24,938 bases of DNA from QHXW01 sp035297145 (GCA_035297145.1 DATGZN010000114.1:1-24938); one strand, 5' to 3'; shown: positions 16,501 through 24,665, counted from the first letter of the stretch. Numbers and translations are program-made. Notes: generated by a model not told the origin, from the letters alone.

Positions 16501-16899
16501 TTGGCCATCGTTGGGCGTGTTCCGCCCCGAAGCAAACACCACCCGCTTGCCGTCCGGGGTCCAGCCGACCGCAATATCTTCACCAGGATGGTACGTCAGA
16601 CGCTTCGGGATGCCGCCAGACGCCGGCATCACAAACACGTCGACATTGCCGTCGTACTCGCCGGTGAAGGCGATAAGGGTCCCGTCTGGCGAAAAGACAG
16701 GATCTGTTTCAACTCCAGGTCCGGTGGTGAGACGCGTGGCATCCCCGCCCTCCCGACGCACGCTCCACAGATCACCGGCATAAGAGAAAACGATCTGCGT
16801 GCGGCTCAATGCAGGTTTCTGCAAGAGAAGCTTTTCGGTTTCGGCGCCCGAAATCGAGGATACAAGAACAACCAGCGCAACGAATAGAAGGCGCATCAT
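13579..16899 (-). CDS. Tricorn protease homologue (S41 peptidase with beta-propeller)
   Basis: This is a 1106-residue exported protein that probably degrades peptides in the periplasm. It has a signal peptide (MMRLLFVALVVLVSSISG). Next come many PD40/WD40-like propeller repeats, with repeated motifs such as PVFSPDGTLIAFTGEYDG, VGWTPDGKRVVFAS and PIWSPDSKKIAYLDN (about 25-520). A Lys/Glu-rich linker follows (about 540-580, EKKKEEAKKDEEKK), then a second propeller/C1 part, a PDZ-like segment (VAGEYVLAVNGRELRPPDN) and the C-terminal S41 core. The catalytic Ser is in NEFAGSGGD (S984) and the Glu in FDVENRGIAPD (E1042); their 58-residue spacing equals that of Thermoplasma tricorn (S965, E1023). 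His lies in EMTVGHMF, preceded by Gly where tricorn has Ser. AGGAGGG precedes ATG 16899. Large opposite-strand frames here are shadows. Confidence 0.92.
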   Translation of the reverse strand: MMRLLFVALVVLVSSISGAETEKLLLQKPALSRTQIVFSYAGDLWSVRREGGDATRLTTGPGVETDPVFSPDGTLIAFTGEYDGNVDVFVMPASGGIPKRLTYHPGEDIAVGWTPDGKRVVFASGRNTPNDGQRLFTMPIEGGFPDELPLPIAGDGSYSPDGSHVAYVPLFQWQAAWKRYRGGQTRKIWIADLGDSSIVPIPRKNSNDFNPMWVGDRVYFLSDRNGPVSLFCYDTRSKEVKQLIENHGLDFKSASAGPGAIVYEQFGSLSLYDLKSEKTKPVEVHLAGDITELRPHFVNVAKRLRDPHISPNGARAVFAARGDIITVPAEKGDPRNITNTVDANERSPVWSPDGNSIAYFSDESGEYALHLRDENGLGEVRKFKLGEKPAFYNSPIWSPDSKKIAYLDNHVGVWYIDLDKKSPVLVDKDYYYAGSDMSPAWSSDSNWLAYSKGLASHMRAIRLYSLSDARSTQVTDGMSEARSPVFDKDGKYLYFTASTDSGESMESDIHSFSRPVTHSIYLLVLSKDLTSPLAPESDDEKAANEKKKEEAKKDEEKKDEKDKTKPPEKVDVKIDFDNIGQRILALPMPPRRYIGLQIGRTGVLYAIEAPPRGMRFEGGPTFTIHRFDLSKRKSDVVVEGVRGFQISFSGEKMLYQQGDKWLITAPKPMADGKGPPPPPAGGNEGALKTENIEVRVDPRAEWKEMYHEVWRIERDFFYDPGYHGLDLKTAEKSYEPYLKNIASRRDLNYLFTEMLGEMTVGHMFIGGGDSPEVKRVQTGLLGADYKIENGRYRFARVYNGENWNPDLKAPLTQPGVNVVAGEYVLAVNGRELRPPDNIYGFFEATAGKSVVLKVSSDPSGAKAREVTVVPIPDESNLRHLAWIEDNRRKVDQMTNGRVAYVHMPDTGFGGYTAFNRYFFAQVGKEAAIIDERFNHGGALATDIIEYLKRPVMSLVTFRDGADLVQPQGAIFGPKVMIINEFAGSGGDAMPWYFHRFGVGKLVGKRTWGGLVGIFGFPELMDGGRVTAPNAAVWNPDGEFDVENRGIAPDIDVELDPKVVREGHDPQLEMAVQVVLEELKEKPVPQPKRPQYPNYHANESSTKAGGK

Positions 16900-16959
16900 G
16901 GCCCTCCTCTTTAACGATCCAGTATACGTGACACACCATAGGGCGCTGTCACGGCGTGG

Positions 16960-17658
<699 letters not shown>

Positions 17659-17963
17659 ATGGTGTCCGACTGGGCGGACGATAGCTCTTGCTAACAGCCC
17701 ATCCATCCAGCTATCCGGATCACTACCGTAACATACCGGTTACGAACCCTCGCCTAGAGTGCGTGACGTTCACCGGGACTCATAGTCGCTGCCGCCCACT
17801 GCTGCAGCGAGCCAGCGGATCCCCCCGCGCCGAGCATTCGTATGGCCCCCGTTATGAAGTATTATCGGACACTATTTCCGTCGCATCCCGAAGACTTCTG
17901 GTGGGATGCTATACCAGAATGGACTTCTGGTCTGCGTGGTGCACGTCACTCGTCGGCCGCGCG
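17659..17963. other. Intergenic stretch with tandem hairpins
   Basis: About 300 bases separate the SDR stop from the kinase remnant, with no coding frame of note. The only structure is a pair of adjacent hairpins, given as a separate feature. Confidence 0.4.
17883..17931. repeat. Two adjacent inverted repeats downstream of the SDR gene
   Basis: GCATCCC (17883-17889) pairs with GGGATGC (17903-17909). ACCAGAA (17913-17919) pairs with TTCTGGT (17925-17931). ACTTCTGGT occurs both in the first loop and in the second stem, so the two structures could exchange partners. They lie 33 bp past the SDR stop. There is no T-tract, so this is not a classic intrinsic terminator. Confidence 0.5.
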
Positions 17964-18740
17964 TTACCAGCAGGTATAGCCTCCATCGACTAGCACGATG
18001 GCGCCGGTCACGTAACTGGCGGCATCGCTGGCCAGGAAGAGCATGGTGTAGGCAATTTCCGACGGTTCCGCGAATCGATGCATCGGAGTCATCTCTTCCC
18101 ATATCTTTACCCACTCCGCGTTACTGAGCCCGCGCTTGGTCATTTCCGTCAGTACGTAGCCGGGAGCAACGGCATTCACCCGGATTTTGTATGGCGCCAG
18201 TTCGACGGCGAGCGCCTTGACCATCTGGTGCACGGCCGCCTTGCTGGTGTTGTAGTGCGCTTGAGGCCGGGGTTTATCAATGATGAATCCGGAGTTCGAT
18301 CCAATGGCCACGATGCTCCCGCCGCCGTGACGAGCCATTTGCTTGGCGAACGCCTGCGCGATGAAGAACTGGCCGTTCACATTGACGTTGATCACATTCG
18401 TCCATTCCTCCGGTGGAATCTCGAGAACGTCCGTGTTCGGATTGACTCCGATGCAATTGAAAAGCACGTCTACTTTGCCAAAATCAGCTTCGACTTTTTC
18501 AGCGACCTCCTTTGCTTGCATCGGGTCGCGCAGGTCCGCCTTGTAAAAATGCACCCTCTTGCCCGATGAACTACGCAGGTTTTGCGCGGCGGCTGTACCA
18601 ATATCGTCCAGGATGTCAATAATCGCGATTTCCGCACCTACCGAAGCGCTCAACTCGGCCACTGCGTATCCAATGCCGCGTGCCCCGCCAGTGACGACGG
18701 CGATCTTTCTGCTCAGACCGAATTTGTCAATTGGTGTCAT
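17964..18740 (-). CDS. Short-chain dehydrogenase/reductase, NAD-type polyol dehydrogenase-like
   Basis: This is a 258-residue classical SDR. The dinucleotide loop is TGGARGIG (17-24) and Asp42 at the end of beta-2 (IAIID) favours NAD(H) over NADP(H). NCIG is at 95-98. The catalytic residues are S150 (GSNSG), Y163 and K167 (HYNTSK). The C-terminus is typical, LFLASDAASYVTGAIVLVDGGY. Sequence style and the neighbours (FGGY kinase, pentulose epimerase) point to oxidation of a sugar alcohol or sugar to a ketose, like sorbitol or arabinitol dehydrogenases. The exact substrate cannot be read from sequence. It begins 9 bp after the kinase stop with AAGGAT before ATG 18740, so it is the third gene of a minus-strand operon rpe-kinase-SDR. 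Confidence 0.85.
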   Translation of the reverse strand: MTPIDKFGLSRKIAVVTGGARGIGYAVAELSASVGAEIAIIDILDDIGTAAAQNLRSSSGKRVHFYKADLRDPMQAKEVAEKVEADFGKVDVLFNCIGVNPNTDVLEIPPEEWTNVINVNVNGQFFIAQAFAKQMARHGGGSIVAIGSNSGFIIDKPRPQAHYNTSKAAVHQMVKALAVELAPYKIRVNAVAPGYVLTEMTKRGLSNAEWVKIWEEMTPMHRFAEPSEIAYTMLFLASDAASYVTGAIVLVDGGYTCW

Positions 18741-18749
18741 ACAGAATCC

Positions 18750-20273
18750 TTAGGATTGGGAAATGTTCGAATCGTGAGTTACGGCTGTCGGCTGTCCAGG
18801 ACGGTATAGGCTTCGGAACACGCGATAGCCATTCGCGTACAGTTCCCTATTCGCGAAGTTAGGCTCGACGAAGGTGTCCTTCTCGATGAATTTCGAAATG
18901 CCGCACCAGTCGCGCGTGAGACCGGCACCTATAGCAGCGGTCCAGGCTGCCCCCAGACACGAGCCGGGGTGACCGCGGAGGAGTTGTATCGGCGCGTGCA
19001 GGACGTCGGCCACGATCTGCATCCAGACTCTGCTGTTGGATCCTCCATCGGACGCGAAGTATCGCGTCGTCGCGTAGCCCACGTCATGAAACACCTCGAT
19101 GTGGTGAGCCAGGGCGTAGGCGTAGCCTTCCAGCATCGCACGCCACAGATGGCCGATCGTGTGCGAGAGGGTAAGTCCCGAGAAGAGCGCACGGGCGAAA
19201 GGATCGTGAATCGGCGTTTTTTCGCCCAGGAAGTATGGCAAGACGGTCAGGCCATCTGCGCCTGCCGGGATTTCCGCAGCCTTGCGGTCCAGCCATTGAT
19301 GGACGGAAATACCGGCGGTTTGCGCTGCTGCCCGTTCGCCTTTTGCAAAGGTGTTCACGAACCAGTTCAGGCCCGTTCCTCCGGTTGCCATGCACCCATT
19401 CGGCATGTATAAGCCGGGAACGAGATGATAGTCCAGATAGATGCGAGGGTCCGGCAGGGGCTGATCCGTCGCGAGCAGAATATCGACGGATCCACCAAAC
19501 TTAAGAAGAACATCGCCTTTTCGAGTGATGCCCGCACCCAAGGCGGACGCAATGAGATCGGCTGCGCCGCCAACGACTAGTGTCCCTCCAAGCAGTCCCG
19601 TTTCCGCCGCCGCTTTGGTTGAGACGCGTCCGAGGATCTCGTGCGATTCCGACTTCCTCGGCAAAGCGGATCGCGGAATGTGCGCCAGACCCACTAGGTC
19701 GTCAGCGATGACGCCGCTCGCAACATCCACGAAGCCGCCTTCAAGGGCCCAGTTCTTCTCGACGGCCCGCTCCCCCGTGAGCCGCCAATTGATGTAGTCG
19801 TATGATCCGAACACCGTGGCGATCCTTCGGAACACATCCGGCTCATGTTTCTCGATCCACCGCAGTCTTGGGGCAACCAGTTGTTGATTCAGTCCGTTCC
19901 CGGCTCGCGCCACAAACGTTGCGGCGTCCACCTCCCGTTCGAGATCCTCAACTTCTGATCCGCAGCGTGCATCACTTTGTTGAATGCTTGGGCGAAGTAA
20001 GCATCCCACTTCGTCCAGCAGAATCACGGCGGGCAGCATTCCGGTAACGCCGATCGCTTGAATCTCTGAGGGACCGATTCCGCTCGCAAGGAGTTCCGCA
20101 ATGATTTCCTTGACATTCGACCACCACTGTTGCGGATTTTCCTCTGCCCATCCGATTCTTTCGGAGTACAGGTCGACGGGGCGCTTCGCCAGGCCGGCTA
20201 CTTCGCCCTCGGGGCGAATTGCGATGCCAATGGTCGAAGTCGTGCCGATATCAAGGCCGAGCACATAACTCAT
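18750..20273 (-). CDS. FGGY-family carbohydrate kinase (xylulokinase-like)
   Basis: This 507-residue sugar kinase is of full family length. The N-terminal phosphate-1 motif is LGLDIGTTST (5-14). A substrate-binding region IQQSDAR (97-103, D101) replaces the usual 'WxDxR'. SYDYINWRLTGE follows, then the C-terminal ATPase half with VVGGAADLIASALGAG (likely catalytic Asp in AAD), LKFGGSVDIL, FASDGGSNSRVWMQIVADVL and GSCLGAAWTAA. It phosphorylates a ketose or sugar alcohol; with a downstream SDR and an upstream pentulose-5-phosphate epimerase, a pentulose or similar C5 substrate is the best guess. It overlaps the epimerase gene by 4 bp (20270-20273), so the two are translationally coupled. There is no transit or signal sequence; it is cytoplasmic. 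Confidence 0.87.
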   Translation of the reverse strand: MSYVLGLDIGTTSTIGIAIRPEGEVAGLAKRPVDLYSERIGWAEENPQQWWSNVKEIIAELLASGIGPSEIQAIGVTGMLPAVILLDEVGCLLRPSIQQSDARCGSEVEDLEREVDAATFVARAGNGLNQQLVAPRLRWIEKHEPDVFRRIATVFGSYDYINWRLTGERAVEKNWALEGGFVDVASGVIADDLVGLAHIPRSALPRKSESHEILGRVSTKAAAETGLLGGTLVVGGAADLIASALGAGITRKGDVLLKFGGSVDILLATDQPLPDPRIYLDYHLVPGLYMPNGCMATGGTGLNWFVNTFAKGERAAAQTAGISVHQWLDRKAAEIPAGADGLTVLPYFLGEKTPIHDPFARALFSGLTLSHTIGHLWRAMLEGYAYALAHHIEVFHDVGYATTRYFASDGGSNSRVWMQIVADVLHAPIQLLRGHPGSCLGAAWTAAIGAGLTRDWCGISKFIEKDTFVEPNFANRELYANGYRVFRSLYRPGQPTAVTHDSNISQS

Positions 20274-20935
20274 GTGAGTCGTTTGCTACTTTTCAAATCG
20301 GTGATGTTTTTTGCGTAAAAGGATGCTCCACCATTGAACACAGCTGAACCGGCTACGAGAACGGTTGCGCCCGCTGCTACGATCTGAGCGGCGTTTTCGA
20401 TCGTCACTCCGCCGTCCACCTCGATTTCGATCGGCCGGTCGCCGATCATGGCCTTTACTCGACGAATCTTTTCGAGCATCGCTGGAATAAACTTCTGTCC
20501 GCCGAAGCCCGGGTTCACGCTCATGATCAGCACCAGATCGATGTCATCGAATAAATAGGTGAGAGCATTCTCGTGCGTCGACGGATTGAGAACGATTCCC
20601 ACTTTCTTTCCCAACGTCCGAACCGTGGCCAGGGTTCGATGGACATGCGGTCCCAACTCTGCGTGAACGCTGATTCTGTCCGCGCCTGCCTGGGCGAACT
20701 CGGCCAAGTAGGCATCCGGATCATGGATCATCAGATGCACATCGAGAATCGCCGGCGTAGCGGCGCGAAGCGCGCGCACCATGTCCGGCCCAAAGCTGAT
20801 GTTGGGAACGAACACGCCATCCATGATGTCGAGATGCAACCATGCCGCGCCCGCCGCGTAGACAGCGCTGGCCTCTGCGCTGAGCCGACCAAAATCGGCT
20901 GTCAAAACCGATGGCGCTATGATCAGGTCTTGCAT
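20270..20935 (-). CDS. rpe: Ribulose-phosphate 3-epimerase
   Basis: This is a 221-residue TIM barrel from ATG 20935; an in-frame GTG at 20968 would add 11 residues without a ribosome site. All family marks are present: IAPSVLTADFG (6-16, S9), LHLDIMDGVFVPN (33-45, H34 and D36 metal ligands), DVHLMI (65-70, H67), VNPGFGGQKF, EVDGGV (last metal/catalytic Asp) and the phosphate-binding LVAGSAVF. It interconverts D-ribulose 5-phosphate and D-xylulose 5-phosphate, or handles the matching product of the adjacent kinase. It leads the minus-strand operon and is divergent from the BtpA-like gene. It may be a dedicated paralogue rather than the housekeeping copy, like SgcE in Escherichia coli. Confidence 0.9.
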   Translation of the reverse strand: MQDLIIAPSVLTADFGRLSAEASAVYAAGAAWLHLDIMDGVFVPNISFGPDMVRALRAATPAILDVHLMIHDPDAYLAEFAQAGADRISVHAELGPHVHRTLATVRTLGKKVGIVLNPSTHENALTYLFDDIDLVLIMSVNPGFGGQKFIPAMLEKIRRVKAMIGDRPIEIEVDGGVTIENAAQIVAAGATVLVAGSAVFNGGASFYAKNITDLKSSKRLT

Positions 20936-21133
20936 ATCACGGTTGCTTCGGTCTGGGGTGACGGCCACCGCACGGAAAAACCGAAGCTGCCATTAGAGCA
21001 CAAAAGAACAAATTGGAAGTGCAGCCTTCCGGCATCTGTGTCGATTCTCCCGCGACCGCGAAGCATCTTTCCGTCGAACCGTCACAAACGCTGATATGAT
21101 CGACATCTTGTCGGTACCCTCTGGAGTTCGTGA
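20936..21133. promoter_or_regulatory. Divergent promoter region of the carbohydrate cluster
   Basis: About 200 bp lie between the epimerase and BtpA-like genes, which are transcribed outwards, so both promoters should be here. A TATGAT (21095-21100) is a candidate -10 for the plus-strand genes, 34 bp before the ATG, but no good -35 is visible. No regulator gene is present in the cluster. Confidence 0.4.
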
Positions 21134-21940
21134 ATGACAAATTTCAAACGCGTTTTCGGCGACAAGAAGCCGGTGATTGCGATGGTTCACCTTCTAGCCA
21201 TGCCTGGAACTCCGTTGTACGACGAAGAAGGCGGCGTTGGGCGCATTGTCGCGGAAGCACGGAAGGATCTTGAGGCGCTCCTCGCGGCCGGGGTTGACGC
21301 GGTCATGTTCGGCAACGAGAATGACCGCCCCTACGAATTGAACGCGGATATGGCAACGACTGCAACCATGGCGTATGTGATCGGCCAGCTGCGCCCACTG
21401 ATCAACGTTCCGTTTGGTGTCAACGTACTGTGGGATCCGATGAGTTCTATTGCATTGGCGGCCGCCACCGGGGCGTCCTTCATTCGCGAAATTTGCACCG
21501 GATTCTATGCGTCGGATATGGGCCCTTGGGCGGGGCGATCCGCCGAGCCGATGCGGTATCGCAACCGTCTCGCCTGTAAGGGTGTCGCCATGCTTTACAA
21601 CCTGTCAGCCGAATTTGCACATTCGCTCGACCAACGTCCTCTTCCTGATCGCGCGCGCTCCGCGGTATTTTCGAGCGTCCCGGATGCGGTGCTAGTGTCG
21701 GGCGCGATTACAGGTGAAGCACCGCCCATGGCACAACTCGAAGCTGTGAAGCAAGCTTTGCCCACTACACCTGTGCTGGCCAATACTGGCGTACGCCATG
21801 AAACCGTAGCAGACGTGTTCCGGGTCGCCGACGGGTGCATCGTTGGTTCCTCGCTCAAGGTCGATGGCCACACTTGGAACAGCGTCGACCCGGAGCGAGC
21901 AAAGGAATTCATGCGTCTTGTAAATATCGCACGCAGTTAA
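21134..21940 (+). CDS. BtpA/SgcQ-family TIM-barrel protein
   Basis: The 268-residue protein belongs to the BtpA/SgcQ family. It starts VIAMVHLLAMPGTPLYD (14-30), followed by the family blocks DLEALLAAGVDAVMFGNEND, VPFGVNVLWDPMSSIALA, ASFIREICTGFYASDMG, AVLVSGAITGEAPP, VLANTGVRHETV and ADGCIVGSSLKVDG. The last two are phosphate-binding strands of a TIM barrel. The biochemical role is not established. In cyanobacteria BtpA affects photosystem I biogenesis, while in E. coli SgcQ sits with SgcE, an epimerase paralogue, in a sugar operon. The same pairing with rpe here supports a carbohydrate role. ATG 21134 has GGAG 8 bases upstream. It is 28 bp from the permease gene, so likely co-transcribed. 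Confidence 0.85.
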   Translation: MTNFKRVFGDKKPVIAMVHLLAMPGTPLYDEEGGVGRIVAEARKDLEALLAAGVDAVMFGNENDRPYELNADMATTATMAYVIGQLRPLINVPFGVNVLWDPMSSIALAAATGASFIREICTGFYASDMGPWAGRSAEPMRYRNRLACKGVAMLYNLSAEFAHSLDQRPLPDRARSAVFSSVPDAVLVSGAITGEAPPMAQLEAVKQALPTTPVLANTGVRHETVADVFRVADGCIVGSSLKVDGHTWNSVDPERAKEFMRLVNIARS

Positions 21941-21968
21941 GCGATATGTTAGGCGATGTGTTAACCGA

Positions 21969-23405
21969 GTGGCCAACCGAACCTACAATCCGGTCGTAAC
22001 GCAAGTTGAAGCCGCACCGGCAGAAAAGCCGCACTTCCACCAGTCGATCGGACTGATTTCAGCCACCGCCATCAATATGAATTCGATGTGCGGGGTCGGT
22101 CCATTTATCACGATTCCCGCGATGGTCAGTGTCATGGGTGGCCCCCGCGCCCTGCTCGGCTGGATACTTGGATCAGTTGCCGCGATGGCCGATGGCCTAG
22201 TCTGGGCCGAACTAGGAGCGGCCATGCCGGGGGCTGGCGGCAGCTACCTATTCCTGCGCGAGGCGTTCCAGTATCGCAGCGGGAAACTGTTGCCGTTCCT
22301 TTTTGTGTGGACCGCAATCCTCTCACTTCCTCTGATTCTCAGTTGCGGCGTAATCGGCTTCTATCAGTACCTGGGAACATTTGTGCCAAATCTGTCGCCG
22401 GTCGAAAACCATGTGATTGGATTGGCCATGGTGGTGGCGGTCGTTGCGCTCCTTTACCGGAGGATTGAGTCCGTTCCAATCATTAACATCGTATTGTGGG
22501 GCGTTACACTCGCGGCGATGGGAGTGACGATCGCTGCATCCTTCAGTCATTTTGATGCGGGACGCGCCTTCGATTTTTCCCAGAGCTGGATGGGCAATGG
22601 CTCGTTTCTTACCGGCTTGGGCAGCGGTCTGGTCATTGCCCTCTATGACTACACGGGCTACGGCACGACGGCCTACATGGGCGCAGAACTCAAGAATCCA
22701 GGGCGAGTGATGCCGGGCTCGATTATTCTCTCGATTCTTGCCATCGGCGCTCTTTACCTTTCTATGCAGCTAGGCATTCTGGGTGCGGCACCGTGGCAGG
22801 AGGTGGCGAAGTCGACCAACGTCGCCTCGGCCGTGGTGGGCAAGTACTGGGGCCAAAAGGGCGCAATCCTGGTCAGCGTCCTCGTGATGATCGCAGCGGC
22901 GGCGTCTATTTTTACAGGGCTGCTCGGAAGTTCGCGCGTGCTGTTCAACGCTGCCAGAGATGGCGTGTTCTTCTCGTCTTTCGGCAAGCTACACCCGCGG
23001 CTCCACTTCCCGCACATAGCATTGCTCGTCATGGGGCTGATTGTCGCGATTGGTAGCTTTTTCCCGGTACCGGCCGTTATCAACATACTTACCGGCGTTA
23101 CGGTCCTGATTCAGTCACTCGGGCAGGTAGTTGCGCTCACCGTGTTACGCAAGCGACAGCCATCCTTGCATCGGCCATACCGGCAGACATTTTATCCGCT
23201 GCCGAGCTTGACATCCCTGGTTGGCTGGAGTTATGCCTTCGTGGCACTGGACAAGCTTTCGATATTCCTTTCTTTTGCATGGGTGGCGTTCGGCTGCATC
23301 GCTTTTCTGATTTACGCAAGAGCCCGTAAGACCTGGCCTTGGGCGCCGCCAGAGGTGCGCGAAGAATTTCTAGAACGAACGCATGCAAACGCCGAAGCAG
23401 GGTAG
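21969..23405 (+). CDS. APC-superfamily permease
   Basis: This is a 478-residue inner-membrane transporter with about 12 helices. It has the APC hallmark first helix, IGLISATAINMNSMCGVGPF (27-46, unwound GxG region), then LLGWILGSVAAMADGLVWAE, LGAAMPGAGGSYLFLREAF (a strongly conserved APC helix 2-3 block) and YTGYGTTAYMGAELKNPGR. No further soluble domains are present. The family imports amino acids, amines or other small organic ions. In this operon it is probably the uptake system for the substrate handled by the kinase/SDR enzymes, which is unusual because sugars and polyols normally use other families. The start is GTG 21969, since the next Met is inside helix 1. The operon partner is the BtpA-like gene. 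Confidence 0.85.
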   Translation: MANRTYNPVVTQVEAAPAEKPHFHQSIGLISATAINMNSMCGVGPFITIPAMVSVMGGPRALLGWILGSVAAMADGLVWAELGAAMPGAGGSYLFLREAFQYRSGKLLPFLFVWTAILSLPLILSCGVIGFYQYLGTFVPNLSPVENHVIGLAMVVAVVALLYRRIESVPIINIVLWGVTLAAMGVTIAASFSHFDAGRAFDFSQSWMGNGSFLTGLGSGLVIALYDYTGYGTTAYMGAELKNPGRVMPGSIILSILAIGALYLSMQLGILGAAPWQEVAKSTNVASAVVGKYWGQKGAILVSVLVMIAAAASIFTGLLGSSRVLFNAARDGVFFSSFGKLHPRLHFPHIALLVMGLIVAIGSFFPVPAVINILTGVTVLIQSLGQVVALTVLRKRQPSLHRPYRQTFYPLPSLTSLVGWSYAFVALDKLSIFLSFAWVAFGCIAFLIYARARKTWPWAPPEVREEFLERTHANAEAG

Positions 23406-23451
23406 TTATTCGGCGATTCGCCTAAGGCCGAGAAGGAAGCGTTAATTCGCA

Positions 23452-24108
23452 TTAACGGACGCTATTTGACCCCGACCCACTTGGAGCTATTCGCCGGACG
23501 ATATCGTATCCGCGGGTCAATGTGACTGGGGTGACTTTATCCATCTTCGGCGCATGGTTCCACATCGTCTGTGCCCACACGATGGGTGTGTCAATGCCTT
23601 TCATGTTCGCAAGGTCCGGTGCGAGGCCGTTCACCGTCCCCTGCGCCCCGTGGCAGCGTGCGCAACCTTTGGACACGAACAGGAGCGCGCCATGCCCCTC
23701 GTCGCCGGGCTCGTCGACGTAGTGCGCCGTGTACAGGAACGCGAACAGATTGGCCATGTCCTCGCGATCCAGGTCAGGGTAGGCGATTCCCTCCGCGCGC
23801 ATACCTTCCCACATTCTCGGCGCGTGGTTCCACATGGCGCTCACAAGCTGAGCAAGGCTCGATTGCGGCGACCGGCTGAAACCCAGATCGGGCGCCGAGT
23901 TGGCGCCCATACCATTGACGGGGTGACAACGCGCGCACCCCTTCGTTTCGAAGAATAACTTGGCCCCCTGGTGCGGATCGCCAACCAGGAAACTGTTCCA
24001 ACGCCCGCGGGAATTCCTGTAGTAGCCGTGAATCACCCCACCCGCCAGCAGAATCAGCGTACAGAGAGCCGACGCGCTACTTAACGTCAAACGATTCCGA
24101 AGGTTCAT
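23452..24108 (-). CDS. Membrane-anchored diheme cytochrome c, C-terminus replaced
   Basis: The protein has 218 residues from ATG 24108 (GGGAGGATCC before it); a longer frame from 24270 has no support. An N-terminal hydrophobic helix (about 9-28) anchors or exports it. Two class-I heme c domains follow, each with KGCARCH: C58-H62 and C149-H153. Both contain a matching NHAP block (MWNHAPRMWEGM at 92-103 and MWNHAPKMD) that probably supplies the axial Met. The first domain continues for 35 residues to a LFAFLYTAHYVDEPG helix. The second breaks off at about residue 191 and is followed by a foreign tail (VTPVTLTRGYDIVRRIAPSG). It is likely truncated by insertion, and heme 2 may be unstable. It acts in periplasmic electron transfer; the partner is unknown. 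Confidence 0.8.
   Translation of the reverse strand: MNLRNRLTLSSASALCTLILLAGGVIHGYYRNSRGRWNSFLVGDPHQGAKLFFETKGCARCHPVNGMGANSAPDLGFSRSPQSSLAQLVSAMWNHAPRMWEGMRAEGIAYPDLDREDMANLFAFLYTAHYVDEPGDEGHGALLFVSKGCARCHGAQGTVNGLAPDLANMKGIDTPIVWAQTMWNHAPKMDKVTPVTLTRGYDIVRRIAPSGSGSNSVR
23453..23466. repeat. 14-bp word shared with 8245-8258
   Basis: TAACGGACGCTATT, followed by TGACCCCGACCC, occurs at the very end of the altered cytochrome frame. The copy near 8245 has the same 14 bases. It may mark the outer end of a transposable-element remnant. Confidence 0.4.
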
Positions 24109-24224
24109 CTGGATCCTCCCCACGTCCTGAGATGGCCGCTTTGGTTCCTGATCGACGCGGTTTGCGTGAGTATTGAACCTTGCTTGTCCCTCCCAACCCG
24201 CGACACTGACGCTAGTTACCGGTT

Positions 24225-24665
24225 TCAGGAGGCCAGAAGCCGGACTCTGGTACTCACCTTGTACGAACACCTTCGGTTTTCCCGCTGCTTCACTCGGCTC
24301 GACTCGCTTTCCCAGCTTCGCCAGGCACCGCTCACCGCCCGAATCACTTCGTTCTGATCGAGCGGCGTCGTCAATACATCGTGCCCGCCCATGTTGAAGA
24401 CTTCCGCCCAGAGACGTTCATCCGGTTCCGGAGAGGTCACAATCAATCGCGGAGCATCGGGCAGGTCCGCGATCTGACTCAGAAGATCTTGCCAGCTCCC
24501 GTCCGGGAGGCAACATTCGCAGATCACGACCGGCATCCGATCCTGGCACAGGATCATCAATGCGTCCCGATAGGTGCGGGCTTCGCGCAACGCCCAATTG
24601 CTTGCGCAAAAAGTCTGCTTCAGAAAAAGGTGATCTTTACTGTGGGGACTTACTGCCAGAAGCAT
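24225..24665 (-). CDS. Stand-alone pseudo-receiver (response-regulator-like) protein
   Basis: The protein has 146 residues from ATG 24665 (ATG 24758 would add an unstructured leader). The fold is a single CheY-like receiver: MLLAVSPHSKDHLFLKQTF, VVICECCLPDGSWQDLL, APRLIVTSPEPDERLWAEVF, GGHDVLTTPLDQNEVIRAV. Key residues are missing. The acidic pair after strand 1 is replaced by SPHS, the phosphorylated Asp is Glu50 (VVICE), and the invariant Lys before Pro is Thr100. It therefore cannot be phosphorylated normally and may act as a constitutive or ligand-independent adaptor. Similar 'GWxDLL..APxLIVTS..DERLWAEVLNxGGxDVL' proteins are frequent in acidobacterial genomes. The C-terminal tail after about 120 is short and basic. 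No histidine kinase is nearby. Confidence 0.75.
   Translation of the reverse strand: MLLAVSPHSKDHLFLKQTFCASNWALREARTYRDALMILCQDRMPVVICECCLPDGSWQDLLSQIADLPDAPRLIVTSPEPDERLWAEVFNMGGHDVLTTPLDQNEVIRAVSGAWRSWESESSRVKQRENRRCSYKVSTRVRLLAS

Noticed and set aside
16159..16887. 242-codon plus frame over the tricorn N-terminus
   Set aside because: Shadow of the signal peptide and propeller region.
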